A DNA stretch of 64,000 bases from Rhodospirillales bacterium (GCA_019634165.1 JAHQVT010000010.1:372001-436000), one strand, 5' to 3'. Counted from the first letter of the stretch, positions 47,901 through 56,738 are shown. Notes: generated by a model from the sequence alone, not told the origin. Made by a program: numbers and translations.

Positions 47901-48462
47901 CCTGTCCTGTGACAATTGACAATGCCTTTGCCAAATCGTCATCCCGACCCGTCCGGGCGAAGGCCAGAACTTCTTCTTGTACATCGGCCATGGTTTCGGC
48001 CGCGGTGCGGTCATCCATGATTTCAAAATGCGGGGCAAGGCCTGCTTCAAGCGGGAAGCGGCGCAATAATGACTGACAAAATGCGTGGATGGTCTGAATT
48101 TTCATCCCGCCGGGCGCATCCAAAACGCGGGCAAACAGTTGCCGCGCGCGCATGGTTTCATCACCGCTTGGCGCTGTGCCCGCAAGATTGGTCAGATCGT
48201 CATGAAGTTCGCGATCTTCCATGGTTGCCCAACGACCAAGCCGTTCATTCACACGGTTGGCCATTTCGGCTGCTGCGGCCTTGGTAAAGGTCAGGCACAA
48301 AATCCGGTGGGGTTCGGTTCCCGAAAGCATCAATCGCAAAACACGGTCAGACAGAACCTTGGTCTTGCCTGCCCCAGCCGATGCCGACACCCAGACCGAT
48401 GCATTCGGGTCTGAGGCATTGCGCTGAAGGATATTGGGATCAGTACCGCGCAACTCGGTCAT
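44998..48462 (-). CDS. addA: AddA helicase-nuclease subunit
   Basis: A 1,154-residue subunit of the AddAB double-strand-break repair complex, the alphaproteobacterial counterpart of RecBCD. It has a UvrD-type SF1 motor: Walker A ASAGAGKTKVL (about residues 27-37), GDSKQSIYSFQRA, motif II IDEAQDTNPEQW near residue 407, and the helicase motif TVHGAKGLQAPIVFLPD near residue 790. The C-terminal RecB-type nuclease has the catalytic MIVDYKTNRPPP near residue 1091. Helicase and nuclease of one strand reside here. It overlaps addB by four bases and is followed by trxA. Confidence 0.97.
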   Translation of the reverse strand: MTELRGTDPNILQRNASDPNASVWVSASAGAGKTKVLSDRVLRLMLSGTEPHRILCLTFTKAAAAEMANRVNERLGRWATMEDRELHDDLTNLAGTAPSGDETMRARQLFARVLDAPGGMKIQTIHAFCQSLLRRFPLEAGLAPHFEIMDDRTAAETMADVQEEVLAFARTGRDDDLAKALSIVTGQVREGAFGEVMSELARERGRLKRMLANLGGANRMRDAVYAALGVPVGVSEETILAKALSDDAFDRDGLMRGLAALEAGTKTDQARVPALAQFLEKTKLEERLAVFNDYRSVFFTTAGEPRAKLITKGAAENHPMGADALEEEAARLIEIDRQRKAAAMAGATSALITIGNAMLDRYATKKAMHAWLDYDDLILTSLKLLELQSNMAGWVLFKLDEGLDHILIDEAQDTNPEQWKVVSILADEFFQDAARQADKPRTIFAVGDSKQSIYSFQRADPEKFAEMRRYFRERAKDIEAQWREVPMNISFRSTDAVLGTVDRVFAGPVAKQGVGDDGAEVLHSPFRVGQAGRIELWPAVEPQERAPEDPWTPPTRIVRLEDPEIRLARVIAGRIRHAIDEGEILTSRGRPVRAGDFMILVRRRTAFVDEVVKALKERNVPVAGVDRMQITDQLAVMDLVAFGRFLLMPEDDLTLAEVLKSPLIGFDDDQLFEIAHNRPRTLWHALREKAVTVDDGSIFARAYGFLFKWLGRVDYERPFELYGELLSGRGEDARGVRARLVGRLGVEANDPIDEFLNLAMGYEADHAPTLQGFLHWLMAGDAEIKRDLEQSGRDEVRIMTVHGAKGLQAPIVFLPDTMQVPTQAPNLFWQEDRNLMFWLPRVALETDVVSRLRDAIAIKRDQEYNRLLYVALTRAEDRLYICGWQGRRKAPDHCWYNLCQQAMEGYAKPAQIDLGTYSGSGWDGEGWIWQTDQSEVPKPDRAEARDAGQMSVKRTLIRAVAPQESFPPKPLAPSRPLEEELAVQSPLGGDQGQSFKRGILIHKLLELLPDLPDAARRAAAERFLAQPVHALEPDQQAEIADETIGIFSNPVFAPVFAPGSRAEVPLVGIVGGDVVSAQIDRLVVRGDDVMIVDYKTNRPPPRDVDATPKAYRRQMSIYRAALAQMYPGKKVRCFILWTNGPWMVELPDHILTFG

Positions 48463-51400
48463 GAGCTTTCCCCTTCGCCAAGGTCAGATACCGCCTTGAT
48501 GTTAGCGCTAACATCATCCTCCTCGACATCTTCGCTGCCCATCCATTCGCGCAAGCGTGATAGATGGACATAATCGGAATATTTCGGGGCGTGATCGGGG
48601 TGCGGAACACTTAAATACGGTGTGGCCGGATCGGCAAAGGCCGCGGCCAATGCGTTCACACCATCTACCGCCTCATGGGCCAATTCGGCAGGCGTTTTTT
48701 TCATGCGTTTTGTATTGATCTCGACAATTTCACCGGCCGGATCACCACCGGAAAGCTTCCAGAACGCCATGGATGCCGGTGGCCCGGCGGGGACATCGCC
48801 AAACCCGCCTTTTTCGGCAATTGCGGCTTCAAGTGGCAATTGCGGGGCAAAGCCATTTGCCACATCCCCCTGACTGGGCGGGGCGCCGGTTTTATAATCA
48901 ATGATCGCAATCCCACCATCGCGAAGCGCATCAATCCGGTCGGCACGGGCATAAACCTGAAAACCACTACTGGTATCAAGGGTTCCGGCCTGTTCGGTAT
49001 AGGATTTTCGCACACTATCGCGCCGGGTTGCTTCGGTCTGAATGAACCATTTGGCGATCCGTTCAAACCGCGGCCACCAAAACGCCCAAAGCCCCGGGCG
49101 TGCCGCCATTGGTTTAAAAACCTCGCGGCCAATGATCAGCAATTCCTGTTCGCCATCTGGCGGCAAATGGTCGGGATAACGCGCGATAAACTGATCAAGT
49201 GCATCATGGATCAGATTGCCGTAATCGGCCGCACCGGGGTCTTCATCCACCCCATCAAGTTTGCGCAAGCCCAGAATATGGCGGGCATAAATCGCATAAG
49301 GATCGCGCATCCACGTTTCGATCTGGGTCACCGACAGCCGTTGCGGGCGGGCAGATACGGGGGGCTTGGGGGCCGGACGGCCAATTTTAAGGCGCATCTC
49401 ATCGGCGGGATCATCCAATGTTTCGGCCAAAGCCCGCCAATCGGCGGCCTCTGGCGTTTCCATCGCAACACCTGATTTGCGCAGAATGTTTTCAATCCGT
49501 AACAACCAGCGTGACGGCACGGTTGGCGTGCCTTCAATACGCAAAGCACGGGTCATCACCACATTGGGCGCACAAAATAGCTGCTGGAAATCGTGGGCCG
49601 ACTGACCCACCCGATGTTCTGGCGCTGGCAGACCAAAATTGCGCCGCATCGGGCGGCTCATCCATGGATCGGCCCCGGCTTCGGGCGGCCAGACACCTTC
49701 GTTCAAGCCCCCCAAAATCGTCAAATCGGCTTGCTGCATCTGGGCTTCGACCGTGCCCCAAATAAACAGACGCGGATGTTTGCCATAACGCGGGCGCACC
49801 GCGCGATCCGCCATCAATGCATCCAAAAACGCGCCATATCGATTGCCCGGCATGGCAACAAATTCACCCAGCGCATTCAGCAATTCATGCACAAAATCGG
49901 CCAACGCTTCGCCTGCTTCGCCGCGCCACAGGCGGTCTGCACCAGATTGGCTGTCGCTTGCTGCCAAGGCCTCGGCCGCGGTGATGTGACTGCGAAGTGC
50001 GCCAACCGGCGAAAGCGTTTTTTCGGCATTCAGGTCGGTAAGCGGCGCCAAACAGGCATCAAAACGGGCGACAAGATCGGTCATGCGGGCATGATCGTCG
50101 CGTATGCGTTCAATCCGCGCATGCGCATGATCAGATTGGCTGTCCTTCAAGCGTTCGATAAATTCATCCCGCCAGCCATCAAGGGCGGTTTGCAACCCAT
50201 CTAACCCCGGCCCCGGACGCGCACCGCGCAAAACATGTTGTTCAAGCAAACGGGTCAGCACACGGAAGGTTTCCGGCGGTAATCCCGCCGCCGATAGCGG
50301 ATGTTTTAACAATTCAAGTAACGGAACGGGCGCGAATTGTTCTTGCACCGCGCGCACGACCAAACGCAGATAAATTGCTGGTGCCGTGTCATGAAGCGGG
50401 ATACCCGCCGAATCATCAATTTCAACTTCCCAGCGGCGAAGTTCGGTTGCAACACGGCGCGCCAAACCACGATCTGGTGTCACCAGCGCACAGGTCATGC
50501 CGGGATTTTCAAGGGATTCGCGCATCATCACGGCAATGGTGGTGGCTTCTTCACGTGCCCCGGAACAATCAATGCGCAACACCCCGTCCAGAACATCGGG
50601 GACAAAGCCCGTGATATGACGCCAATGATGGGTGGTTTTGGCCGGGCGCAGGGCTTCGCGGGCCAAACGACGGCGTTCTATGGTGGCATCACTATCCTGA
50701 ACGAGCGCAGGCCACGGCAGGACGCTATCGGCATGGCGGCCAATATGGGCCAATGTCTTGCCCAGCAAATGCTGTGGATGGGTGGCATCGTCTTGGATGG
50801 CAGACCAATCTTCGTGATTTAACCCGGTCATCAGGCCGGGTAAAACCACGCGGCCTTTTGGCATGGCAAGGACTGCCTTCATCAAATCGCGCAAGGCCGG
50901 AAATGGTCCGGTGGACCCAACAATCAAAACGGGGGTTTGCGGCGCATTTTCCTGCCACAGATCAATCTGGGCCTTAATCAGGGCGTTACGGCGAAGTGCC
51001 CGGTCACTGACATCCTGCGTTGCCAGAATACCCGGCCAATGCAGGGTCAGGATTTGCAAAAACTCTAACGTCAGTTGCCAGTGTTCGGCGAATTCTTCGG
51101 GGACCAGACCTTTGAGATCATCAAAGACGCAATTTTCCGTTTGAACCTGATCAAGAAACCGGGCGAGTTCGCCCGCCAATCGGGCAGCTTGGTCTGCACT
51201 TGGCTTTTCGCCGCGATGATCGGGCCGGTTCATGATCAGGCGGGTTAACAGCAATTTGCGCTGTAAATCGGGAATGGCCGGTGGCAGATCAAGGGCGGCC
51301 TGCTGTCCGCCTGCGCCATAAATTGCCAATTCATCTTCGTCTGCCTCGCCCAAAGGGCGAATGGTTGGCAGCAAGGTCACCGCCCCACCCGATTGGCGCA

Positions 51401-51632
51401 AGAAGGCATCACGCATCACCTTGGCGGATCGGCGGTTGGGGACCATTAAAACGTAATCGGGCAGTTCAACCGGCTGATCGGCGGTTTCAGCGATCAGTTG
51501 CTTGGCGATCAGATCGGCAAAGGCTTCGCCCGGTGGAATGAAAAACAGGTTTTCCGGGTTTGCAGAGATGCCTGCAAACGGATCATCATTAGGATCGACT
51601 GCGTCCATGTAATCAAACAGGTCCGCCATCAA
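48459..51632 (-). CDS. addB: AddB nuclease subunit
   Basis: A 1,057-residue partner of AddA. The N-terminal part is a degenerate helicase fold (LMVPNRRSAKVMRDAFLR but no Walker A), and the C-terminal RecB-type nuclease has AIIDYKTGAPPSQGDV near residue 909 with upstream catalytic residues in GNLIHDALDQF. Unlike B. subtilis AddB, I see no C-x2-C-x5-C iron-sulfur signature around the nuclease domain. It is translationally coupled by 4-base ATGA overlaps to the upstream murU-like and downstream addA genes. Confidence 0.95.
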   Translation of the reverse strand: MMADLFDYMDAVDPNDDPFAGISANPENLFFIPPGEAFADLIAKQLIAETADQPVELPDYVLMVPNRRSAKVMRDAFLRQSGGAVTLLPTIRPLGEADEDELAIYGAGGQQAALDLPPAIPDLQRKLLLTRLIMNRPDHRGEKPSADQAARLAGELARFLDQVQTENCVFDDLKGLVPEEFAEHWQLTLEFLQILTLHWPGILATQDVSDRALRRNALIKAQIDLWQENAPQTPVLIVGSTGPFPALRDLMKAVLAMPKGRVVLPGLMTGLNHEDWSAIQDDATHPQHLLGKTLAHIGRHADSVLPWPALVQDSDATIERRRLAREALRPAKTTHHWRHITGFVPDVLDGVLRIDCSGAREEATTIAVMMRESLENPGMTCALVTPDRGLARRVATELRRWEVEIDDSAGIPLHDTAPAIYLRLVVRAVQEQFAPVPLLELLKHPLSAAGLPPETFRVLTRLLEQHVLRGARPGPGLDGLQTALDGWRDEFIERLKDSQSDHAHARIERIRDDHARMTDLVARFDACLAPLTDLNAEKTLSPVGALRSHITAAEALAASDSQSGADRLWRGEAGEALADFVHELLNALGEFVAMPGNRYGAFLDALMADRAVRPRYGKHPRLFIWGTVEAQMQQADLTILGGLNEGVWPPEAGADPWMSRPMRRNFGLPAPEHRVGQSAHDFQQLFCAPNVVMTRALRIEGTPTVPSRWLLRIENILRKSGVAMETPEAADWRALAETLDDPADEMRLKIGRPAPKPPVSARPQRLSVTQIETWMRDPYAIYARHILGLRKLDGVDEDPGAADYGNLIHDALDQFIARYPDHLPPDGEQELLIIGREVFKPMAARPGLWAFWWPRFERIAKWFIQTEATRRDSVRKSYTEQAGTLDTSSGFQVYARADRIDALRDGGIAIIDYKTGAPPSQGDVANGFAPQLPLEAAIAEKGGFGDVPAGPPASMAFWKLSGGDPAGEIVEINTKRMKKTPAELAHEAVDGVNALAAAFADPATPYLSVPHPDHAPKYSDYVHLSRLREWMGSEDVEEDDVSANIKAVSDLGEGESS

Positions 51633-52390
51633 CTTCCCCCGGATACGGCTTGTTTCGCCCGTTCAATCGCCAAGGCATCTGCGATCACGGGTTCAGATTC
51701 GATCAGTGCTTCTGGCGTGCCAATATGGAAATGCCCGCCATCATGAACCAAACCATAGCACCGCCCCGCCGCCAGCGCCTTGTCATAAACAACATTCAAC
51801 GAAAAGGCGCCATCTGGTGTGTTTTCAAACAATCGCGGCGAGAGGACTTGAACCCCGGTAAAGAAATACGGTGCTGATGACGCATCTCCGCGCCGTTTTA
51901 ATCGCCCATCCACCTGCCAGAAAAAATCACCCGCCCCGTCATAACCATACCCGTCCGACACCGGATAAATCGCAAGCAACGCATCCATGTGATCGGGATC
52001 AAAGCCGGTTATCAGACGATCAAACAGCGGGTCGGCACCTTCAGTCCAAAATACATCGGCATTGGCAATCAGAATGGCTTCTTGATCAAGCATCGAAAGG
52101 GCGTTTTTAACCCCACCGCCGGTTTCCAGAATGTCTTGTTCCGGTGAAGTCAGCACTTTGGGAGCAGTGCGTTCTGCAACATGATCAACGATCATCTGCC
52201 CCAGATAGTGGCTATTGACCACTGCCTGATCAAACCCGGCCAAGGCCATTTTATCAAGCACATGATCCAGCATTGGTTTTCCGGCAACCGGCACCAATGG
52301 TTTTGGCATTTTATCCGTGATCGGACGCATGCGTTTGCCAAAACCAGCCGCCAAAACCATCGCCTGTGCGGTGTTTGCCGTGCGGGTCAT
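51629..52390 (-). CDS. murU: MurNAc-1-phosphate uridylyltransferase (MurU-like)
   Basis: A 253-residue nucleotidyltransferase with the sugar-1-phosphate signature VLAAGFGKRMRPITDKMPKP at its start and GKPMLDHVLDKMALAG next. It probably makes UDP-MurNAc from MurNAc-1-phosphate in the cell-wall recycling shunt that bypasses GlmU and de novo MurA. Metal-binding residues are in ANADVFW. It is preceded by the amgK-like kinase gene with 4-base overlap, exactly the pairing found in pseudomonads and alphaproteobacteria. Fosfomycin tolerance is a known consequence of this pathway elsewhere. Confidence 0.88.
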   Translation of the reverse strand: MTRTANTAQAMVLAAGFGKRMRPITDKMPKPLVPVAGKPMLDHVLDKMALAGFDQAVVNSHYLGQMIVDHVAERTAPKVLTSPEQDILETGGGVKNALSMLDQEAILIANADVFWTEGADPLFDRLITGFDPDHMDALLAIYPVSDGYGYDGAGDFFWQVDGRLKRRGDASSAPYFFTGVQVLSPRLFENTPDGAFSLNVVYDKALAAGRCYGLVHDGGHFHIGTPEALIESEPVIADALAIERAKQAVSGGS

Positions 52391-53517
52391 TGATCTGCCT
52401 CTTTTCCTGTCTTGGTCGTGCTTGTGGATTTTTGCATGTTTGGAGCATGGCGGGCATCTGGCGGGATGTGGGTATCCACCCAGTTTTGCAAGGCAGGCAA
52501 GTTGGTCGCAGCCCCGCGCAAAATCAGGTCCCAGCAGCGCGGAATAAAATCGAAATACCGCTTCTTTCCGGCTTTAACCGCAAGCCAGCCAAACCGGCCG
52601 AGAATACGGAAATTGCGCACCATGGAGGTCGCGATATAGGCCGTTTCGAATTCGGAACGATCAATATTGGGAAAGGCTGCAAGATAAAACTGTTTCATCC
52701 GATCTTCAAGATCGGTGCCAATATCATGACGCACATCGCGCAACAATGACGCCAGATCATAAGGCCGGGTGGCAATGGCAGCGTCTTGGAAATCAATGAT
52801 CCCGCAATCATCGCCCCCGTCACCATTTTCAACCAGCATCAAATTATCGACATGATAATCACGGTGAATGATCACATCCCCTGCCTGCCAACACAATGGC
52901 AATACATCATCTAACAATTGATCAAACGCCGCGATCGCCGCCGTTCGCTTGACGTCATCGGCAATGATCAAGGGCAGATAGTCATTCTTGAAACTGGCCA
53001 ACATCCGACGCAGGTTTTCTGGTGCATAGCGGACAAGCCCGCATTCTGCCATGCCATCAGCATCGCAAAACCGATGTAGGATGATAAGCTGTTCGACTGC
53101 GCGCAAATAAAGTGCGTCCTGTCCCGTACCGTTCAAAACAGCCCCCGCCTGCAAGGCGCGGGTGAACGTCAGATCACCAAAATCTTCGATCAAAACCAGA
53201 CCACGTTTTTCATCCGATGCCTGAATTTCAGGGACACGCCACCCGGCCCGTTCAAACAAACCGGTTGTGTGCAGGACCGGCACCACGGAGGCCGGGCCTT
53301 CGGGATTGTCATGAATACCATGCGGATCAACGTGAATGGCATCAGGCGGAAAATCCATCAAAAGTGCTGTGTCGTGGCGGCGTTCAAGCCTGAAATATTT
53401 CCGGGCCGAGGCATCATCCACCAACGGGGAAACTTGCGCATTTTGCCAACCGCAGGACACCAGAAAATCCTGACGTTCAAAATTGCGGCGTTCCTGATCG
53501 GGGTTTGGGTGGGTCAT
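52387..53517 (-). CDS. amgK: Anomeric MurNAc/GlcNAc kinase (AmgK-like)
   Basis: A 376-residue aminoglycoside phosphotransferase-fold kinase that phosphorylates MurNAc or GlcNAc at the anomeric carbon. The catalytic loop is VIIHRDYHVDNLML, with metal site CGIIDFQDAAIATRPYDLASL. Other typical segments are LLMDFPPD, LVLIEDFGDLTF and the C-terminal FDFIPRCWDLILRG. It has the size and motifs of AmgK, and it stands immediately upstream of the murU-like gene. The early residues (MTHPNPDQERRNFERQDFLVSCGW) suit the family. Functional pairing with MurU is inferred from neighbourhood and motif, not tested. Confidence 0.87.
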   Translation of the reverse strand: MTHPNPDQERRNFERQDFLVSCGWQNAQVSPLVDDASARKYFRLERRHDTALLMDFPPDAIHVDPHGIHDNPEGPASVVPVLHTTGLFERAGWRVPEIQASDEKRGLVLIEDFGDLTFTRALQAGAVLNGTGQDALYLRAVEQLIILHRFCDADGMAECGLVRYAPENLRRMLASFKNDYLPLIIADDVKRTAAIAAFDQLLDDVLPLCWQAGDVIIHRDYHVDNLMLVENGDGGDDCGIIDFQDAAIATRPYDLASLLRDVRHDIGTDLEDRMKQFYLAAFPNIDRSEFETAYIATSMVRNFRILGRFGWLAVKAGKKRYFDFIPRCWDLILRGAATNLPALQNWVDTHIPPDARHAPNMQKSTSTTKTGKEADQ

Positions 53518-53990
53518 CGGACATCCCCAGAGATGGCATCAACCCGTTTTGACCAGTCATCACCATGCGGATCAAGCTTAAACACCCGCCCATCAACGTT
53601 TGATCCGGGTTCGATATGAATATCAAGCCGGTTTTCCGGGGTCAGGTATTCCAGCCGATCAGGCCATTCAATCAGGCTAACAGCATCGACAAAGGCATCT
53701 TCGATATCCAGTTCGTGGACTTCTTCGGGGTCTGAAAGCCGATAAAGATCAAAGTGCCATACTGGCAGCGGATCAAGTTCGTAAATCTGGACCAGTGTGA
53801 ATGTCGGACTTGGAACTTCTTCATGCGGGTTCTTGGCCATTGCGCGAATAAATGCGCGGCAAAAGGCACTTTTGCCCATGCCAAGAGTGCCATGCATCAA
53901 GATAACATCACCCGGCTTGGCCATGGCCGCAAGGTCACTTGCAAGGGCCTCGGTCCCGTTTTGATCACTGACAGTAATTATCTTGCTCAT
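53514..53990 (-). CDS. tsaE: tRNA threonylcarbamoyladenosine ATPase TsaE
   Basis: A 158-residue P-loop ATPase required, with TsaB, TsaC and TsaD, for t6A37 modification of tRNAs that read ANN codons. Walker A is HGTLGMGKSAFCRAF, followed by the conserved PSPTFTLVQIYE, HFDLYRLSDPEE and EWPDRLEY stretches. It is the first gene of the block, overlapping amgK by four bases. The upstream region to 54285 holds no other gene on this strand, so the operon promoter probably lies at about 54000-54060. Confidence 0.95.
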   Translation of the reverse strand: MSKIITVSDQNGTEALASDLAAMAKPGDVILMHGTLGMGKSAFCRAFIRAMAKNPHEEVPSPTFTLVQIYELDPLPVWHFDLYRLSDPEEVHELDIEDAFVDAVSLIEWPDRLEYLTPENRLDIHIEPGSNVDGRVFKLDPHGDDWSKRVDAISGDVR

Positions 53991-54285
53991 AATGTCCGTT
54001 TATCGGTTGGCGACCAGGGTCTGAACCCATTTTAAACATTCAATTGGGTTCAGACCCTAGATGTCTTTGATGTCTCTTTTGTAGGGTGTGTCGCCCTTTG
54101 TTCGCAATGATTTTACGTTGCCATGATTATGCACACAGCAAATCGGACCAAACACAGCTTATTTACCCAGTTTACATTGCGATAAACGGCCCTAAATGCT
54201 ATTTCGCCCATGTTAGTTTTCCCGCACATCGCCGGGCCCACGGTTATACCAAGCCCAAATTCAATGTTATTTGGATGGAATAAAT

Positions 54286-55308
54286 ATGTCAGACGCATCA
54301 AACAGCACAGATATTGCCATTATTGGCGCAGGCCCGGTCGGGCTTTTTGCGGTTTTCGAAGCCGGTATGCTGGGGCTTAAATCCCATGTGATTGATGCGC
54401 TTGAAATGGTCGGCGGCCAGTGCAGCGCGCTGTACCCGGAAAAGCCGATCTTTGACATCCCGGCCCATCCACAGATCGCAGGGCAAGACCTGATCGATCA
54501 GTTAGCCAAACAGGCCGCCCCGTTTGAACCGACCTATCATCTGGGTCAGCAGGTTATCAAACTGGAAAAGCGCGATGATGGGCGGTTTACCCTGACCACC
54601 AGCACCGGAACCGTAATTGATGCTGGTGCAGTCGTCATTGCCGCGGGATGTGGTGCTTTTGGCCCGAACAAACCGCCAATGGACGGCCTTGAAGATTATG
54701 AAGGTTCCGGTGGGGTTCAATATTACGTCAAACGCCGCGTTGATTTTGCGGGCAAAAAGGTCGTGATTGCCGGTGGCGGTGATTCGGCAGTCGATTGGGC
54801 ACTGTCACTGCATGACATTGCCGAAAAGGTCATGGTTGTCCATCGCCGTCCGAAATTCCGTGCGGCACCTGATAGCAGTGCCAAACTTCAGGCGCTGGCC
54901 GATGCCGGCAAGGTCGAAATGGTCATCCCCTATCAGCTTAAGGGTCTTAAGGGCGAAAACGGTAAGCTTAGCCACGTTGTTGTCGCGACCCTTAAGGGCG
55001 AAGAACGCGAACTTGAGGCCGATCATCTTCTGCCGTTCTTTGGCCTTGCCATGGAATTGGGCCCGATTGCCGATTGGGGCCTTAATCTTGATAGAAACCA
55101 TATCGGGGTTACGCAGGCGACCATGCAAACATCGGTTCCGGGCATCTTTGCGATTGGCGATATCGCAAACTACGAACATAAATTGAAACTGATCCTGTCG
55201 GGCTTTGCCGAAGGGGCGAGCGCCATTCATGCGGCACGTTCCTATTTGTTCCCCGATAAGGAATTCCATTTCGAATATTCGACCACCACAGGTGTTCCGA
55301 ACGAATAA
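54286..55308 (+). CDS. TrxR-like ferredoxin/flavodoxin--NADP+ reductase
   Basis: A 340-residue flavoprotein with two Rossmann modules: FAD-binding DIAIIGAGPVGLFAVFEAG at the start, NADPH-binding KKVVIAGGGDSAVDWALSL in the middle, and the closing FAD motif GIFAIGDIANYE. It lacks the CxxC redox pair of thioredoxin reductase (AAGCGAFG has one Cys only) and shows the MVGGQCSALYPEKPIFDIP region of TrxR-like ferredoxin/flavodoxin-NADP reductases. It would supply or accept electrons with ferredoxin or flavodoxin. The start is ATG 54286 with a GGATGGA site; the TTG at 54271 is disfavoured. Confidence 0.88.
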   Translation: MSDASNSTDIAIIGAGPVGLFAVFEAGMLGLKSHVIDALEMVGGQCSALYPEKPIFDIPAHPQIAGQDLIDQLAKQAAPFEPTYHLGQQVIKLEKRDDGRFTLTTSTGTVIDAGAVVIAAGCGAFGPNKPPMDGLEDYEGSGGVQYYVKRRVDFAGKKVVIAGGGDSAVDWALSLHDIAEKVMVVHRRPKFRAAPDSSAKLQALADAGKVEMVIPYQLKGLKGENGKLSHVVVATLKGEERELEADHLLPFFGLAMELGPIADWGLNLDRNHIGVTQATMQTSVPGIFAIGDIANYEHKLKLILSGFAEGASAIHAARSYLFPDKEFHFEYSTTTGVPNE

Positions 55309-55338
55309 TCAAATTCCAGAATTTTTGGGAAGCGCACC

Positions 55339-55746
55339 ATGACCACAAAAAACACAAACCATTCCGGTGGCTGTCTTTGTGGTGCGGTGCGCTTTTCTGC
55401 TTCTGGTGATCCGATTGGCGGCAACCATTGCCATTGCGGCATGTGTCGCAAGGATAGTGGTTCGGGTGTTTCGACCTTTGTCAGCTTCCCGGCCAATGCG
55501 GTTAGGTGGAATGGAAAACCCACCGATTTTGAAAGCTCCCTTGGGAAATATCGCGGCTTTTGCCCAAAATGTGGATCAAGCATCACCTGGCGCACAGAAT
55601 CAGATGACAGCTTCATTGATTTCCGCCTTGGCAGCTTTGACGATCCCACCCCGTTCAAGGCCCAAAAGCATCTTTGGATCAGCACAGCCCTGCCAAGCTT
55701 TGCCGACATTGATCGCGATATCGACCATTTCGATCAAGGCAGCTAA
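55339..55746 (+). CDS. GFA family (glutathione-dependent formaldehyde-activating-like) protein
   Basis: A 135-residue zinc protein of the GFA/CENP-V fold. The cysteine motifs are GGCLCGAVRF, HCHCGMCRKDSG and GFCPKCGSSITWR, which bind two zinc ions. Family members bind glutathione adducts of formaldehyde in some bacteria, but most are uncharacterised. It starts 30 bases after the ferredoxin reductase stop and may be co-transcribed with it. No formaldehyde-dehydrogenase gene is nearby, so the name reflects fold, not a proven activity. Confidence 0.85.
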   Translation: MTTKNTNHSGGCLCGAVRFSASGDPIGGNHCHCGMCRKDSGSGVSTFVSFPANAVRWNGKPTDFESSLGKYRGFCPKCGSSITWRTESDDSFIDFRLGSFDDPTPFKAQKHLWISTALPSFADIDRDIDHFDQGS

Positions 55747-55890
55747 CGCATTGGCGTGCGGTAAGCCCGACATCTTGAAACGCAGATCTGATCAGACACT
55801 TTGTCTCTGGCTCTAAATCCGCATTCATGACAGGCTGCTAAATTCTACCGAAAGTAGATTTTGGTAACCAACGCTTTCAAGGGGGCTTTT

Positions 55891-56166
55891 ATGAGCGAAG
55901 AAAATCCGGAAACACCAAAGAAGCCAAACAAGATTAACAACATGCACAAACTGATTCTGTTTGGGTCTGGAACATTGTTACTTGGAACGCTGCTTATGCT
56001 GGTGACGATTCAAACCGCACTCAACATGATGATGATGCATGGTCATTCTGGGGGCAGCTTTGTCGTCATCATTGGCATAGCCGTTGCCATTGGCCTTCTG
56101 GTTGCCGGTTCGACCATTATCTCGAAATGGGTGTCGCATAAGGTACAGCAGATTTTGGAAGAGTAA
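55891..56166 (+). CDS. Small membrane protein with Met/His-rich loop
   Basis: I do not recognise a family. The 91-residue product has a Lys/Pro-rich cytoplasmic start (PETPKKPNKINN), two membrane helices (about residues 21-44 and 56-79), and a short loop MMMMHGHSGG between them. Four consecutive methionines and two histidines could bind a soft metal such as Cu+ or Zn2+. The tail WVSHKVQQILEE is amphipathic. ATG 55891 is preceded by AAGGGGGCT; the in-frame TTG at 55861 is disfavoured. It is isolated between the GFA gene and a convergent UPF0303 gene. Confidence 0.7.
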   Translation: MSEENPETPKKPNKINNMHKLILFGSGTLLLGTLLMLVTIQTALNMMMMHGHSGGSFVVIIGIAVAIGLLVAGSTIISKWVSHKVQQILEE

Positions 56167-56199
56167 CCAAGGCCCGCACAGTGCGATCGGGTAATTCGA

Positions 56200-56664
56200 T
56201 CAGATCGCACCCGCCTTCAAAACTTCCGCAAGTACATCGACAATCATCCCATGATCTTCATGCGATGCCAGTCCCGAAACCGTAATTGCCCCGATCACAC
56301 CCACACCGGCAACCCGGATCGGGAAACTGCCGCCGTGATCGGCATAGTCGGCAAAATCAATGCCATGATCGGCAAGCGTCTTGCCCTTGGCTTTTAATTC
56401 CGCACCAAACCGCATTGAACTTTGATGTTCGCGCAGGACAAGATTGCTTTTGCGCCGTGCCCACGCGTCATTTGCGGGTTTCGCACCGGGCAAGGCCGCA
56501 TGAAACAAGGTTCTGTCCGACGTTCGGATATTGATGACAACCGGTGCCGCCTGCGCCGTTGCGACCGCAACCAATTTCGATCCGACTGCCCATGCGGTGT
56601 TTTCGTCAAAGCGATCAAACACCAGCGTTTCTTCCTGTTTGGCAAGCAGTTCTAGGTCCATCAT
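56200..56664 (-). CDS. UPF0303 / heme-degrading-domain family protein
   Basis: A 154-residue protein of the YBR137W/UPF0303 family, related to the HbpS-GlcG heme-binding fold. It starts MMDLELLAKQEETLVFDRFD and shows NIRTSDRTLFHAALPGAKPAN with WARRKSNLVLREHQSSMRF, then a Gly/His-rich end (DHGGSFPIRVAGVGVIGAIT). HbpS relatives bind heme or signal in the extracellular space, but no signal peptide is present here, so it is cytoplasmic. It overlaps no neighbour and is separated from lepA by a terminator. Confidence 0.85.
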   Translation of the reverse strand: MMDLELLAKQEETLVFDRFDENTAWAVGSKLVAVATAQAAPVVINIRTSDRTLFHAALPGAKPANDAWARRKSNLVLREHQSSMRFGAELKAKGKTLADHGIDFADYADHGGSFPIRVAGVGVIGAITVSGLASHEDHGMIVDVLAEVLKAGAI

Positions 56665-56738
56665 ACGGCTCCTGCGGCAAAGGGTTGGGTGACGTCATCC
56701 ATACCCCAGCATGACATCTTCTAAAAGCAGCAAAGAAA

